Assembly (NCBI GenBank): GCA_946186175.1
Contig: CAMHMG010000016.1
Span: 1 to 20,657, forward strand
Source of the DNA: an uncultured Clostridia bacterium
GTDB lineage: Bacteria; Bacillota; Clostridia; Lachnospirales; Lachnospiraceae
Direction: 5' to 3'
DNA: 20,657 nt
The notes beneath the pieces are model-generated. The model was not told the DNA's origin and made no database searches. It saw only the letters and a list, made by a program, of their open reading frames with translations. This document shows, one piece after another, positions 1-7,856 of this stretch; the first letter of the stretch is position 1; each line of letters begins with the position of its first letter. Made by a program: the position numbers and the translations under genes.

Positions 1-37
1 AAACTCATATATACTATTCGATGAGTATCACAATTGT

Positions 38-1162
38 CTAACTAACTCTGTCTCTTAATTGATATACATATGCCAGGACTTCGGCAACAGCCTGATATAA
101 TTCAGGCGGTATTTCAGCATCTAAATCAACATTGTAATATAACATTCTTGCAAGCGGTTTGTTTTCAACAATTGCAACGTTATTTTCCTTAGCAATATCT
201 TTGATCCTTGCAGCTATAAAATCCGCACCCTTCGCAACCACAACCGGTGCCTGTCCTTTTCCGGATTCATAAGCAAGCGCAACGGCAAAATGTGTAGGGT
301 TAGTGATTACGACATCAGCTTCCGGTATAGCCGCCATCATTCTTCTCTGTGAAGCCTGCTGCATCCTCTGCTTCTGCTGACCTTTGACATGAGGATCTCC
401 TTCTGAATTCTTAAACTCATCCTTAACCTCCTGTTTGGTCATCTTGTTATCTTCTTTGAATTTCCAGCGCTGATAAAATAAATCTGCCGCTCCGACAAGA
501 ATAAACAGAACGCATATTTTGATACCCAACTCCATTATAATGTCAAACATCAGATTAATTCCCTGAATTATCGACATATCATATAAAAGATAAATATCCT
601 TTACATGTTCTACAAACACACTGTATGCAAGATATGAAATCATTGCCACCTTAATAATAGATTTGAGTAATTCAATGAGTGTATTAGGTGAAAATATACG
701 TTTGAATCCATTAATCGGATTAATCTTGCTTAATTTGGGCATCAACGGTTTAGCTGTCACCTTAAATTGAAACTGTAAGGAATTAGCAAGTATGGCTACG
801 ATCAAACCTGTTAAAAAAAATGGAGCAACCGAAATTCCAAAATCAATTGCAAATCTAACAAACAGATATCGAAAATTCGAAGGATGAAAACCCTCTGCCA
901 TATATCTGTGAATAAGCGGATAAAATCTATCAAAGGTTGAAAGTAATCTGTTTCCAACAAAACCAACACCTATTTTTAAACACAAAAATAATGCAAGGAG
1001 AGTCGATGCAGTCACAACCTCTGTACTCTTTGCAACATTACCTTCCTCACGTACATCCTGTAACTTTTTAGATGTTGCATCTTCTGTTTTCTCGCCTCCC
1101 GGACCTTCCTTTGCAAACATCTGCAGATCTAAGGCAAGTACCAGCTTATAATCATATTCCAT
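38..1162 (-). CDS. flhB: Flagellar export gate protein FlhB
   Basis: FlhB is the substrate-specificity switch of the flagellar type III export gate: it binds FliK and changes export from rod/hook to filament proteins. The 374-residue protein has the family layout: a charged N-terminus with KEGPGGEKTEDAT (18-30), hydrophobic membrane segments between about 50 and 230, then a hydrophilic linker rich in K/E/Q and the cytoplasmic domain. The autocleavage motif NPTH is intact at 288-291, so normal self-cleavage is expected. It lies 53 nt after fliR and ends the visible operon; the usual next gene, flhA, would lie beyond position 1. The start is not fully certain because the upstream site (GTGGTGATC) is weak and the first 15 residues are a less conserved lead-in. 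Family assignment is very secure. Confidence 0.97.
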   Translation of the reverse strand: MEYDYKLVLALDLQMFAKEGPGGEKTEDATSKKLQDVREEGNVAKSTEVVTASTLLALFLCLKIGVGFVGNRLLSTFDRFYPLIHRYMAEGFHPSNFRYLFVRFAIDFGISVAPFFLTGLIVAILANSLQFQFKVTAKPLMPKLSKINPINGFKRIFSPNTLIELLKSIIKVAMISYLAYSVFVEHVKDIYLLYDMSIIQGINLMFDIIMELGIKICVLFILVGAADLFYQRWKFKEDNKMTKQEVKDEFKNSEGDPHVKGQQKQRMQQASQRRMMAAIPEADVVITNPTHFAVALAYESGKGQAPVVVAKGADFIAARIKDIAKENNVAIVENKPLARMLYYNVDLDAEIPPELYQAVAEVLAYVYQLRDRVS

Positions 1163-1215
1163 CAGATCACCACATTCATTTAATATAAAAAGAACCAGCT
1201 TAACTTGTCTGATAA

Positions 1216-2004
1216 TTATGTAACAGGTATAAATGCTTTTAACACACCTGTTACTATCTCCTGCATTTCACCATATATAAACTGAGTAATATTAGGAAGA
1301 AAATCTAATGTAACAAAAAGTATTGCAAATCCCACAAATATTTTTAACTGAATACCTATTACAAACATATTCATCTGAGGAGCTGTCTTCGCTAAAACAC
1401 CCAAAACTACATTCAAAAGCATTATCGAAATCTGAACCGGAAGACTGATTCTTACAGCAATCACAAAATAACTTACTAAATAATGTATCATAGTCTCATA
1501 TAAAATCCCGGTATCAATACTTGTGTTTCCAATCGGTATCAGTTCAAAAGAATCCGACAAAGCAGATAGTACAAAATACTGCATATCAAAACCAAGCATT
1601 ATAACCATAATAAGCATATTGTAAAACTCAGCAGTTATTGTTGTCTCAGTATTGAAAGTCTGGTCGAAATTGGAGACCATTGAGAAACCAAGTTCCCTGT
1701 CAATAAACTGACCTGCCATCTGAATTATTGTCAGGGTTATATTAGACATAAAACCAATAGTAAGCCCAACCAGCAAATCTTTCAACAAAATAAAAGAATA
1801 CCCCCAAAAGGTCGTATATCTAAGCGGCACATAGGGGTAAGCAGTAAAAATTGCAAAGGATACTGCCAAAGCAATAAAAATCCTTGCACGCCTTGTAACC
1901 GGTCTGTTTCCGAATATAGGAGCAAATGCCATAACCCCCAATATTCTTACAACAATAACCAAAAAATATTCCAAATGATAAATGGAAAATGACTTTTCAA
2001 TCAT
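1216..2004 (-). CDS. fliR: Flagellar export gate protein FliR
   Basis: FliR forms the membrane export-gate core with FliP and FliQ, at the centre of the MS ring. The 262-residue product is almost wholly hydrophobic, with about six membrane segments. It has the family's early segment ending in a basic stretch (GNRPVTRRARI, about 32-42) and a region resembling GFMSNITLTIIQMAGQFID (about 84-102) that is typical of FliR. Length matches the family. The ATG follows the fliQ stop by only 3 nt, and the GAGGT in the last fliQ codons acts as ribosome site, so translation is probably coupled to fliQ. Nothing is truncated. Confidence 0.96.
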   Translation of the reverse strand: MIEKSFSIYHLEYFLVIVVRILGVMAFAPIFGNRPVTRRARIFIALAVSFAIFTAYPYVPLRYTTFWGYSFILLKDLLVGLTIGFMSNITLTIIQMAGQFIDRELGFSMVSNFDQTFNTETTITAEFYNMLIMVIMLGFDMQYFVLSALSDSFELIPIGNTSIDTGILYETMIHYLVSYFVIAVRISLPVQISIMLLNVVLGVLAKTAPQMNMFVIGIQLKIFVGFAILFVTLDFLPNITQFIYGEMQEIVTGVLKAFIPVT

Positions 2005-2007
2005 ATT

Positions 2008-2277
2008 CTACCTCACATAAGTAGAAAAGTTTTCAAACAAATTATTCATAAAAGTAATAATATTCTCCATTATCCAACCACCCGAAATTATCAATGTAAT
2101 AAATATACTCAAAATCTTAGGAACAAAGGTAAGTGTCTGTTCCTGGATTGACGTAACAGTTTGAAAAATACTAATCGTCAATCCAACAATCAATGATACA
2201 ATAAGCAATGGTGCAGAACATTTAATAATTAGCCATAAAGCTTCTCTTGCGATATCAATTACTACTCCGGTAGACAC
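2008..2277 (-). CDS. fliQ: Flagellar export gate protein FliQ
   Basis: FliQ is the small two-helix export-gate subunit that packs around the FliP/FliR core. The 89 residues show the family pattern: DIAREALW near the N-terminus, a first membrane helix (about 17-38), a short loop with QTVTSIQEQTLTFVPK (about 39-54), and a second helix (about 55-75). Length is exactly typical. The start codon is GTG, preceded by AAGGGG at a spacing of about 5 nt. The fliP-fliQ gap is 54 nt and contains no other gene. Confidence 0.96.
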   Translation of the reverse strand: MSTGVVIDIAREALWLIIKCSAPLLIVSLIVGLTISIFQTVTSIQEQTLTFVPKILSIFITLIISGGWIMENIITFMNNLFENFSTYVR

Positions 2278-2331
2278 AAAAACCCCTTCTTTCTCTCAAC
2301 CTCTAAAACTACGTTTTCAAAGCAACGGTTT

Positions 2332-3216
2332 TTAATAGTTAAAACTTTTAACAAGTTCACCTATAATCAAATTCCAGCCATCTGCCATGACAAATAGCAA
2401 TATCTTAAACGGCATAGATATCGTTGTCGGCGGAAGCATCATCATACCCATTGCCATAAGTGTAGATGCAACAACCATATCTATTATAATAAATGGAATA
2501 TATATCATAAATCCAATAATAAATGATTTACGAAGCTCACCCATCATAAACGCAGGTATAATAACAGAATTAGGAACATCCCTTATCTCTTCAACATCAT
2601 CTAACTTAGCCATGTCTAAGAAGAAATTGACATCCTTTGCCTCAACATTATCAAACATAAAATCTCTAAGAGGTTCCATACAGGCTTTCAAGCCTTCCTC
2701 CTGTGTAAGCTCACCCCTTGATAAAGGATCAAGGCCTTCTTCTTTGATTCTGTTCATAGTAGGTGTCATAATAAAAAGTGTCAAAAATAACGCAAGCCCT
2801 ATCAAAACATTGTTAGGTGGAGACGATTGCGTACCAAGAGCGGTTCTCAAAAAATGGAAAACAATGATTATCCTGGTAAACGATGTCATCATAACAACGA
2901 TTGATGGAGCTATTGAAATTACAGTTATGACCAATAACATCTGTAATGTACCCGCAAGATTACCCTGGTCATTAGATGTATCAACAGTAATACCAAGATT
3001 AAACGGTACATCATGTTCAATATTAGTCAGATTCTCTGTCTCTTCATTACTTAAAACATCAGCATCAGTTCCGGTAGCATGGGCAGTATAGCCCATACAC
3101 AATACCGAAAAAATAATGATGTATGTAAAGATAAATTTTTTAATATGAATACGTTCTACAATACGACGCGAAATAAACTTGAAATTATTAATGTCTTTCT
3201 TTTTTCGATTTTTCAT
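2332..3216 (-). CDS. fliP: Flagellar export gate protein FliP
   Basis: FliP is the principal subunit of the export-gate pore. It is one of the few flagellar proteins with a cleavable signal peptide. Here residues 1-26 are very basic, a hydrophobic core follows (about 28-42) and cleavage is likely after AHA near residue 47. The mature part has the family block TSFTRIIIVFHFLRTALGTQ (about 111-130), the SPPNNVLIGLALFLTLF segment, and C-terminal membrane helices ending in FKILLFVMADGWNLI. The ATG lies inside the end of fliO (29-nt overlap) and lacks a clear Shine-Dalgarno site, so translational coupling to fliO is inferred. The basic n-region is longer than usual for a signal peptide, but there is no good internal start. 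A 234-codon open frame on the opposite strand is a shadow. Confidence 0.96.
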   Translation of the reverse strand: MKNRKKKDINNFKFISRRIVERIHIKKFIFTYIIIFSVLCMGYTAHATGTDADVLSNEETENLTNIEHDVPFNLGITVDTSNDQGNLAGTLQMLLVITVISIAPSIVVMMTSFTRIIIVFHFLRTALGTQSSPPNNVLIGLALFLTLFIMTPTMNRIKEEGLDPLSRGELTQEEGLKACMEPLRDFMFDNVEAKDVNFFLDMAKLDDVEEIRDVPNSVIIPAFMMGELRKSFIIGFMIYIPFIIIDMVVASTLMAMGMMMLPPTTISMPFKILLFVMADGWNLIIGELVKSFNY

Positions 3217-3562
3217 TCTTTATCTTATCCAATATTTTATTAAAATCTAAAGGTTCTAAAGTCTTCTCATGTTCGGTAATCTCAGACGCATCTAACTCTG
3301 TTAATAAAGAAACATTATCTTTGCATACAGCAATAGCATAATAACGTTCGCCAATTTTAACGATCTCAATGGTCTTATTTGCAGATATCCTAACAATCTC
3401 AATAATACGAATGTTACTCTGCTTATTTATAACATTGGATTGATAACTCCCCGTGATTCTCGCAGCAATATAAGCAAGAAAAATCACAAAAGCAAATAAC
3501 AAAAACAGACATATAAAACGTCCAATCATTTGTATATCAGAATTTGATGCGAGCAAAACCAT
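3188..3562 (-). CDS. fliO: Flagellar biosynthesis protein FliO (FliZ of Bacillus)
   Basis: FliO is a small bitopic membrane protein that helps assemble the FliP ring. This 124-residue product has a short periplasmic/extracellular N-terminus, one hydrophobic segment (about 12-34), then a cytoplasmic domain with the family-like pattern IRIIEIVRISANKTIEIVKI, followed by residues resembling GERYYAIAVCKDNVSLL. It ends in a Lys/Glu-rich tail (KIKNEKSKKERH). It lacks the long N-terminal region of Bacillus FliZ. Position between cheY and fliP is the standard one. No strong ribosome site precedes the ATG, and its 3' end overlaps fliP by 29 nt. Confidence 0.87.
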   Translation of the reverse strand: MVLLASNSDIQMIGRFICLFLLFAFVIFLAYIAARITGSYQSNVINKQSNIRIIEIVRISANKTIEIVKIGERYYAIAVCKDNVSLLTELDASEITEHEKTLEPLDFNKILDKIKNEKSKKERH

Positions 3563-3591
3563 AGCATTACACGGCTTTCATAAATAATTAA

Positions 3592-3954
3592 TTATTCAAC
3601 TGCCTTCTTAACAGCCTCTAATACTCGATCAGGCTGGAAAGGCTTAACAATGAAATCTCTGGCTCCTGATTGAATACTTTCAATAACCATAGCCTGCTGT
3701 CCCATTGCTGAACACATAACAACGCTTGCATTAGGATCTTGTTCCTTAATCTTCTTAAGTGCTTGAATACCATCCATCTCAGGCATAGTAATATCCATTA
3801 ACACAAGATCAGGTTGTGTCTCAGCATATTTTTCTACTGCTTTAAGTCCATTCTCTGCTTCTCCGGCAATGTTGTAACCATTCTTAACCAGAATGTCCTT
3901 AATCATCATTCTCATAAAAGCTGCATCATCACAAATTAAAATACTCTTTGCCAT
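3592..3954 (-). CDS. cheY: Chemotaxis response regulator CheY
   Basis: This is a single-domain response regulator that, when phosphorylated by CheA, binds the flagellar switch and changes rotation. All receiver-domain residues are present in the 120 aa: acidic pair D9-D10, phosphoacceptor D54 (in LVLMD), S82 in the switch-Ser/Thr position, F101 in the aromatic switch position and K104 in VKPF. There is no output domain. The gene sits directly after fliY, whose CheC-like domain is expected to dephosphorylate it, and before fliO, as in Bacillus. GGAG lies about 10 nt before the ATG. The 178-nt gap upstream is unusually large for this operon and carries repeats described separately. Confidence 0.96.
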   Translation of the reverse strand: MAKSILICDDAAFMRMMIKDILVKNGYNIAGEAENGLKAVEKYAETQPDLVLMDITMPEMDGIQALKKIKEQDPNASVVMCSAMGQQAMVIESIQSGARDFIVKPFQPDRVLEAVKKAVE

Positions 3955-3994
3955 ATCGTATTCTCCATTTCATATTTTTTGCTTTATTTTTCAA

Positions 3995-4015
3995 GATATT
4001 CGATTATCGAATATC
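3995..4015. repeat. Perfect 9-bp-arm palindrome in fliY-cheY gap
   Basis: Arms 3995-4003 (gatattcga) and 4007-4015 (tcgaatatc) are perfect inverted repeats around a 3-nt centre. In RNA this makes an AT-rich hairpin about 40 nt upstream of cheY. No run of U follows it in the transcribed direction (the next bases are TTGAAAAAT), so it is not a convincing terminator. An operator, an RNA-processing site or a folded 5' leader for cheY are all possible; none is shown by the sequence. Confidence 0.7.
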
Positions 4016-4041
4016 ATAATAAACAATGTGTGTTCGTTAGT

Positions 4042-4143
4042 TATGCTCACTGTTTCACGTCACCTGTCGGCTCCGTATTTTCGTTCGCATGAGTGTTAAT
4101 TTTTCATACAAGCATGAATTCAACACCTACGCTCACTGTTTCA
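4042..4143. repeat. Direct repeat duplicating the end of fliY
   Basis: Copies at 4042-4057 and 4128-4143 agree at 15 of 16 positions, sharing the 13-mer gctcactgtttca. The second copy holds the last codons and stop of fliY (ATG-AAA-CAG-TGA on the minus strand); the first lies 86 bp further downstream in the gap. The intervening stretch has locally CG-rich words (gtcggctccg, ttcgttcgc) unlike the surrounding AT-rich spacers. This looks like a small tandem duplication or a repeat-element insertion at the fliY 3' end. Confidence 0.6.
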
Positions 4144-5320
4144 TGATGTCCGTTACTCTGATACCAAAGCTTTCTTCAATAACTACCACTTCACCTTTGG
4201 CAACGAGCTTTCCGTTAACCAAAACATCTATCGGTTCACCTGCAATCCTATCAAGCTCAATGATTGTACCCGGAGCAAACTCCAGAATCTCTTTGATAGA
4301 CTTGCTTGTTCTTCCAAGTTCTACCGTAACCTCTAACGGAACATCCATAATAAGATCGATGTTCTCCTGCTGAGTTATAGGGTTAATTCCCATATTAAAC
4401 GGTTGGAATTGAACCTGTTGAGCATTAACCTCCTGTTGTGGTGGAACATAATTATATCCCATTGGCTGACCCATCATCGGCTGTCCCATCATTGGTTGAC
4501 CCATCATCGGTGGTGCCTGTTGTGGCGGCGGTGCGGCCTGAGGCGCCGGTTGTGGTGAAGGTGCCGGAGCAGGCGAAGGTGCCGGTGTAGCTGCAGCCGG
4601 AGCAGGCTTAGCTTCTTCAACATCTCCCTGAGTTGATACAAACTTCCCAAACAGCTCTTTTGCAAGATCTATAGGATATAACTGCATTATACTGCTATCT
4701 ACAAGATCTCCGATCTCCATCCTAAAGAATACTTTAACAAAATTCTTAGTGTGGAAATCTCCAATCTTTGAAGAATCGACCTCTTCCATCAAATTAACAA
4801 GATCTGCCGATGGTGGTGAAATATCGATCATCTCTCCAAGCATTGAAGAAAGTGAAGTTGCAGATGAACCCATCATCTGATTCATTGCTTCGCAGATAGC
4901 ACTCATATGAATCTCCGAAAGCTCGTCAGCAGGATTAGTACCATCTCCACCCATCATTAAATCTGTTATTACTTTAACATCATCTTCTCTAAGAATCAAG
5001 ACATTATTACCCTCAATTCCTACTTTATAAGAAATTGTTATAAAAACACAAGGTCTTTCATATTCAGATACTAAATCATCCCAAGAACTAATAGATACTG
5101 ATGGTGTAGTAATGGTTACCTTCTGATTAACCAGCGAATATAATGTTGTCGCTGCGGTTCCCATACATATATTAGAAATTTCACCAATCGCATCCTGCTC
5201 CTCAGGAGTAAGAGTTTCACTATTAGAAGAAGACGAGGAAGAACCGGTTGAAGCAGTGTCATCACTTCCCGCGTTGCCAAGTAATGCATTAATCTCTTCC
5301 TGCGATAACATTCCATCCAT
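4133..5320 (-). CDS. fliY: Flagellar switch protein / CheY-P phosphatase FliY
   Basis: FliY combines a CheC-like phosphatase domain with a FliN-type C-ring domain. N-terminal MLSQEEINALLG (4-15) resembles the CheY-P-binding peptide of FliM. The CheC-like domain (about 38-230) keeps both phosphatase signatures: D43-x3-E47-x2-N50 and S140-x3-E144-x2-N147. A Pro/Ala/Gln-rich linker (about 238-320) contains three tandem MMGQP units (272-286). The C-terminal SpoA/FliN domain (about 322-392) begins IDLIMDVPLEVTVELG. At 395 residues it is long for a switch protein, mostly because of the linker. It starts 7 nt after fliM, whose last codons supply the ribosome site (GGGAGG). I infer it both builds the C ring and removes phosphate from CheY; the next gene is cheY. 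Confidence 0.95.
   Translation of the reverse strand: MDGMLSQEEINALLGNAGSDDTASTGSSSSSSNSETLTPEEQDAIGEISNICMGTAATTLYSLVNQKVTITTPSVSISSWDDLVSEYERPCVFITISYKVGIEGNNVLILREDDVKVITDLMMGGDGTNPADELSEIHMSAICEAMNQMMGSSATSLSSMLGEMIDISPPSADLVNLMEEVDSSKIGDFHTKNFVKVFFRMEIGDLVDSSIMQLYPIDLAKELFGKFVSTQGDVEEAKPAPAAATPAPSPAPAPSPQPAPQAAPPPQQAPPMMGQPMMGQPMMGQPMGYNYVPPQQEVNAQQVQFQPFNMGINPITQQENIDLIMDVPLEVTVELGRTSKSIKEILEFAPGTIIELDRIAGEPIDVLVNGKLVAKGEVVVIEESFGIRVTDIMKQ
4460..4507 (-). repeat. Tandem MMGQP-coding repeat in fliY linker
   Basis: Three near-identical 15-bp units encode MMGQP-MMGQP-MMGQP, followed by a partial MGYN. They lie inside the fliY reading frame in the flexible linker. The units differ only at synonymous positions, so this is a coding microrepeat of the sort that can change copy number without frameshift. 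Confidence 0.8.
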
Positions 5321-5327
5321 CTGCTGT

Positions 5328-6305
5328 CTATTCCTCCCTTAATACTTCAGTAATCTTAACTGCATAACAATCCGCTCCTGATCCGGGTAACGCTTTAAAT
5401 TTGACTATATTACCAACATAAACATCTAATTCATCATCCATATGGGTATCAAGCCTAATAATATCACCCACTTGCAAATTGATAAAATCCATTACAGCCA
5501 CAGTACTTTTTCCTAGTAATGCACGAATAGGAATCTGCGCTTTATTAATAGCAGACTCAATAAACTCAGTATAATTCTCTGAATCTCTATTCTGCATAGT
5601 TGAAAACCAATATTTAGTATTCAACTTATCCATTATATCCTCTAATGTCATAAAAGGCAAGCAAACATTCATCAAACCTTCTACATTGCCAATCGTCATA
5701 TTAATGGTTATAATCGCAATCATCTCACTAGGAGAAATGATCTGGGCAAACTGACTATTGGTTTCTATCCTTTCAAGTCTCGGATGAAGCTCAATAACAT
5801 TCTCCCATGGCTCTCTTAACAAATCTACAAGTATCGCAAATATCCTCTCAAGAACAGAAAGTTCAATCTCTGAAAATTCTCTTGGCTTATCAAGTGGATC
5901 ACCCATACCACCAAGCATACGATCAATGATAGTAAACCCAAGATTAGTCGCAAGTTCTATCAAAATATTACCATTTAAGGGATGAAAATTAATTATCCCT
6001 AACAATACAGGATTAGAAAGAGCATTGGAAAATTCAGAATAAGTAACCGCTTCCGAATTCATTACATCAATCTGAACATTCTTCCTTAAATATGCAGGCA
6101 AATTACTAGAAACCAATCTACCGAAATTTTCGAAAATAATCTCAAGCGTTCGTAAATGTTCTTTTGAAAATTTGGCAGGACGAGCGAAATCATATTCTTT
6201 AATTTTGACAGTTGTTTCTTCTGTTAAATCCTCCGCATCTAATTCACCGGAACTTAATTGTTTCAGTAAGGCATCTATCTCACTTTGAGATAATACATCT
6301 GCCAT
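5328..6305 (-). CDS. fliM: Flagellar motor switch protein FliM
   Basis: FliM forms the middle of the C ring and receives CheY-P. The 325-residue protein carries, in order, the CheY-P-binding peptide LSQSEIDALL (5-14), a short acidic linker, the CheC-like middle domain (about 45-235) with the FliG-contacting GGMG loop (132-135), and a C-terminal SpoA domain (about 255-322) that pairs with FliY. Length and architecture are standard. The ATG follows GGAGGTG at ideal spacing. It is 54 nt from fliL upstream and 7 nt from fliY downstream, so FliM and FliY should be produced together. Confidence 0.97.
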   Translation of the reverse strand: MADVLSQSEIDALLKQLSSGELDAEDLTEETTVKIKEYDFARPAKFSKEHLRTLEIIFENFGRLVSSNLPAYLRKNVQIDVMNSEAVTYSEFSNALSNPVLLGIINFHPLNGNILIELATNLGFTIIDRMLGGMGDPLDKPREFSEIELSVLERIFAILVDLLREPWENVIELHPRLERIETNSQFAQIISPSEMIAIITINMTIGNVEGLMNVCLPFMTLEDIMDKLNTKYWFSTMQNRDSENYTEFIESAINKAQIPIRALLGKSTVAVMDFINLQVGDIIRLDTHMDDELDVYVGNIVKFKALPGSGADCYAVKITEVLREE

Positions 6306-6359
6306 ATTTTCACCTCCAACAGCGTCATAACTCTACATTAAACAATTAACATATAAAAG

Positions 6360-6869
6360 TTATTGAGTTGTAAAGGTACTAAACGAAACATTGTAAATAC
6401 AACTGGTTCCATATTTCTTCTGTAATCTTTCAAGTATATCTTTTTTGATCTTTTCCTGAGTTTTCTGCTCAGATACCTCAGCCATAGTATAAACTTGTAT
6501 TACATCCCTACATTCATCAAAAACAGCTCCGGAAGAATTGCTTAATACAGCACTGAGATCAGCATAATCTTCAGATGAACTATCAAGTTCTAATGTTAAA
6601 CCAACCTGCACGAAATGACTCTTACCACTACCATCATCTTTAAGATTAACCACTTGTTTTTCAATGTCAAATGTAGCAATATTCTTAAGATCAACAGCGG
6701 CAACACCTGGTGCATTCACCAATTCGAGATTAATTACACTTGCAATCTCTGTTATCAGATTATTAGTCTTCTTAGCAGAAGGCATACATACAAATACCAA
6801 TAAAATATTAAGTATTAGATTAACTACGCACAAAGCTAATATTATAACAGTTATCAAATTCTTCTTCAT
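6360..6869 (-). CDS. fliL: Flagellar basal-body-associated protein FliL
   Basis: FliL is a single-pass membrane protein that surrounds and supports the MotAB stator. The 169 residues have a short basic cytoplasmic start (MKKN), one membrane helix (about 6-28) and an extracellular domain (about 45-165) whose pattern matches FliL: ATFDIEKQVVNLKDD, then HFVQVGLTLELDSS, then RDVIQVYTMAEVSEQ and a C-terminal ending YGTSCIYNVSFSTFTTQ. It lies 40 nt after motB and before fliM. GGAGAAG lies about 12 nt before the ATG, a slightly long spacing. Confidence 0.92.
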   Translation of the reverse strand: MKKNLITVIILALCVVNLILNILLVFVCMPSAKKTNNLITEIASVINLELVNAPGVAAVDLKNIATFDIEKQVVNLKDDGSGKSHFVQVGLTLELDSSSEDYADLSAVLSNSSGAVFDECRDVIQVYTMAEVSEQKTQEKIKKDILERLQKKYGTSCIYNVSFSTFTTQ

Positions 6870-6909
6870 AATGACTATACGCTTCTCCTATTCATCTTAT
6901 TAGTAAAAT

Positions 6910-7854
6910 TTATTGCGATTCTGAATTCAGCTGATTATATATCTTAATTGAAACTCTTCGATTCTTAGCTCTGCCCTCTTCTGTTGCATTAGACGCAACC
7001 GGACGAGTATCACCATAACCGGCAGCTTTCATATTCTTATCAATCAGATCTGCATGTTCCTCCACATATTCCAAAACTTTATTAGCTCTTGCTGTAGAAA
7101 GATATCTGTTACTCTCAAACTTACCGCTGCTTATCGGAATATTATCTGTATGACCCTCAATCTCAATAACACAGTCCTTATATTTTTCAAGAATGGCCGC
7201 AACTCTCTGCATAAACACTCTTGCATCGCTTCTTATATCTGCCTGGCCTGCATCAAATAATAAAGCGCCATTAAGATCCATTGAGACAAACTGAGAGTTG
7301 TAATCCAAAATAATTCTATCATCTATATCATATAATTCAGCGATCTCGGACATCTCATCATACATCTCTTCAGACTGCTCTAACCCCTTTTCATCCATCT
7401 GTTCCTTAAGAGCTTCTTCTGACAACTGTTCCTCATCATCCTGAGAATCAGTCTTGGTTTCTTCAGAATATATCCCTACAATTTCATCTGGTTCCTCAGC
7501 AGCCTTATCCCTGTCTTCTTCACCTTCATCAGCGCCTGATGCCGCTATGTCATCATTATTACCATTGGCTTCAACAGAAACACCGATATACTCCAAAAAC
7601 GACTCAATACCGGGAAGCTGTGTTACACCACCCGAAATAATCTGACCTTCAGCAAGTGAAATTGCTCCAGATTCCAATATGCTATAACTTTGAGGATTAA
7701 ATGAATTAACTATCCTCATAATCTTCTCAGCATCCTGTGTTGAACTTGCGAACAACAATACGAAGAAACAAAGTAACAGGTTCATCAAATCACTAAACGT
7801 CGCCATCCACGCCGGCGAACCTTCTTCAGCCGGTTTTTCCTTCTTCTTAGCCAT
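6910..7854 (-). CDS. motB: Flagellar stator protein MotB
   Basis: MotB anchors the ion-conducting stator to peptidoglycan. From the ATG at 7854 it has 314 residues: a basic N-terminus, one membrane helix (about 18-38) with the essential ion-binding Asp at 22 (TFSDLMNLLLCFFVLLFAS), an unusually acidic linker (about 101-170, rich in D/E), and an OmpA-like peptidoglycan-binding domain (about 187-305) with GHTDN (234-238) and a C-terminal RAKNRRVSI. I chose ATG 7854 over the in-frame GTG at 7860 because GGTGGTGA, close to the full Shine-Dalgarno sequence, sits 6 nt before it and directly abuts the GTG. It starts 2 nt after the motA stop, so the two are likely translated together. Ion type (H+ or Na+) cannot be settled from sequence alone. 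Confidence 0.95.
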   Translation of the reverse strand: MAKKKEKPAEEGSPAWMATFSDLMNLLLCFFVLLFASSTQDAEKIMRIVNSFNPQSYSILESGAISLAEGQIISGGVTQLPGIESFLEYIGVSVEANGNNDDIAASGADEGEEDRDKAAEEPDEIVGIYSEETKTDSQDDEEQLSEEALKEQMDEKGLEQSEEMYDEMSEIAELYDIDDRIILDYNSQFVSMDLNGALLFDAGQADIRSDARVFMQRVAAILEKYKDCVIEIEGHTDNIPISSGKFESNRYLSTARANKVLEYVEEHADLIDKNMKAAGYGDTRPVASNATEEGRAKNRRVSIKIYNQLNSESQ

Positions 7855-7856
7855 TA

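Noticed and set aside
1..37. Possible start of flhA (an ATG about 30 nt after the flhB stop)
   Set aside because: Only two to three codons are in the window and no ribosome site precedes the ATG, so a start cannot be supported even though flhA is expected next.
2387..3091. Long plus-strand open frame (234 codons) opposite fliP
   Set aside because: It is a mirror of the fliP codons, has low-complexity Ile/Ser-rich content, no ribosome site and no recognisable domain; fliP on the other strand is unmistakable.
3995..4015. Palindrome as a terminator for fliY
   Set aside because: The stem is AT-rich and no U-run follows in the transcribed direction.
4460..4507. Short tandem repeats as a CRISPR or noncoding repeat array
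   Set aside because: The units are contiguous, in frame, and encode MMGQP within FliY; there are no spacers.
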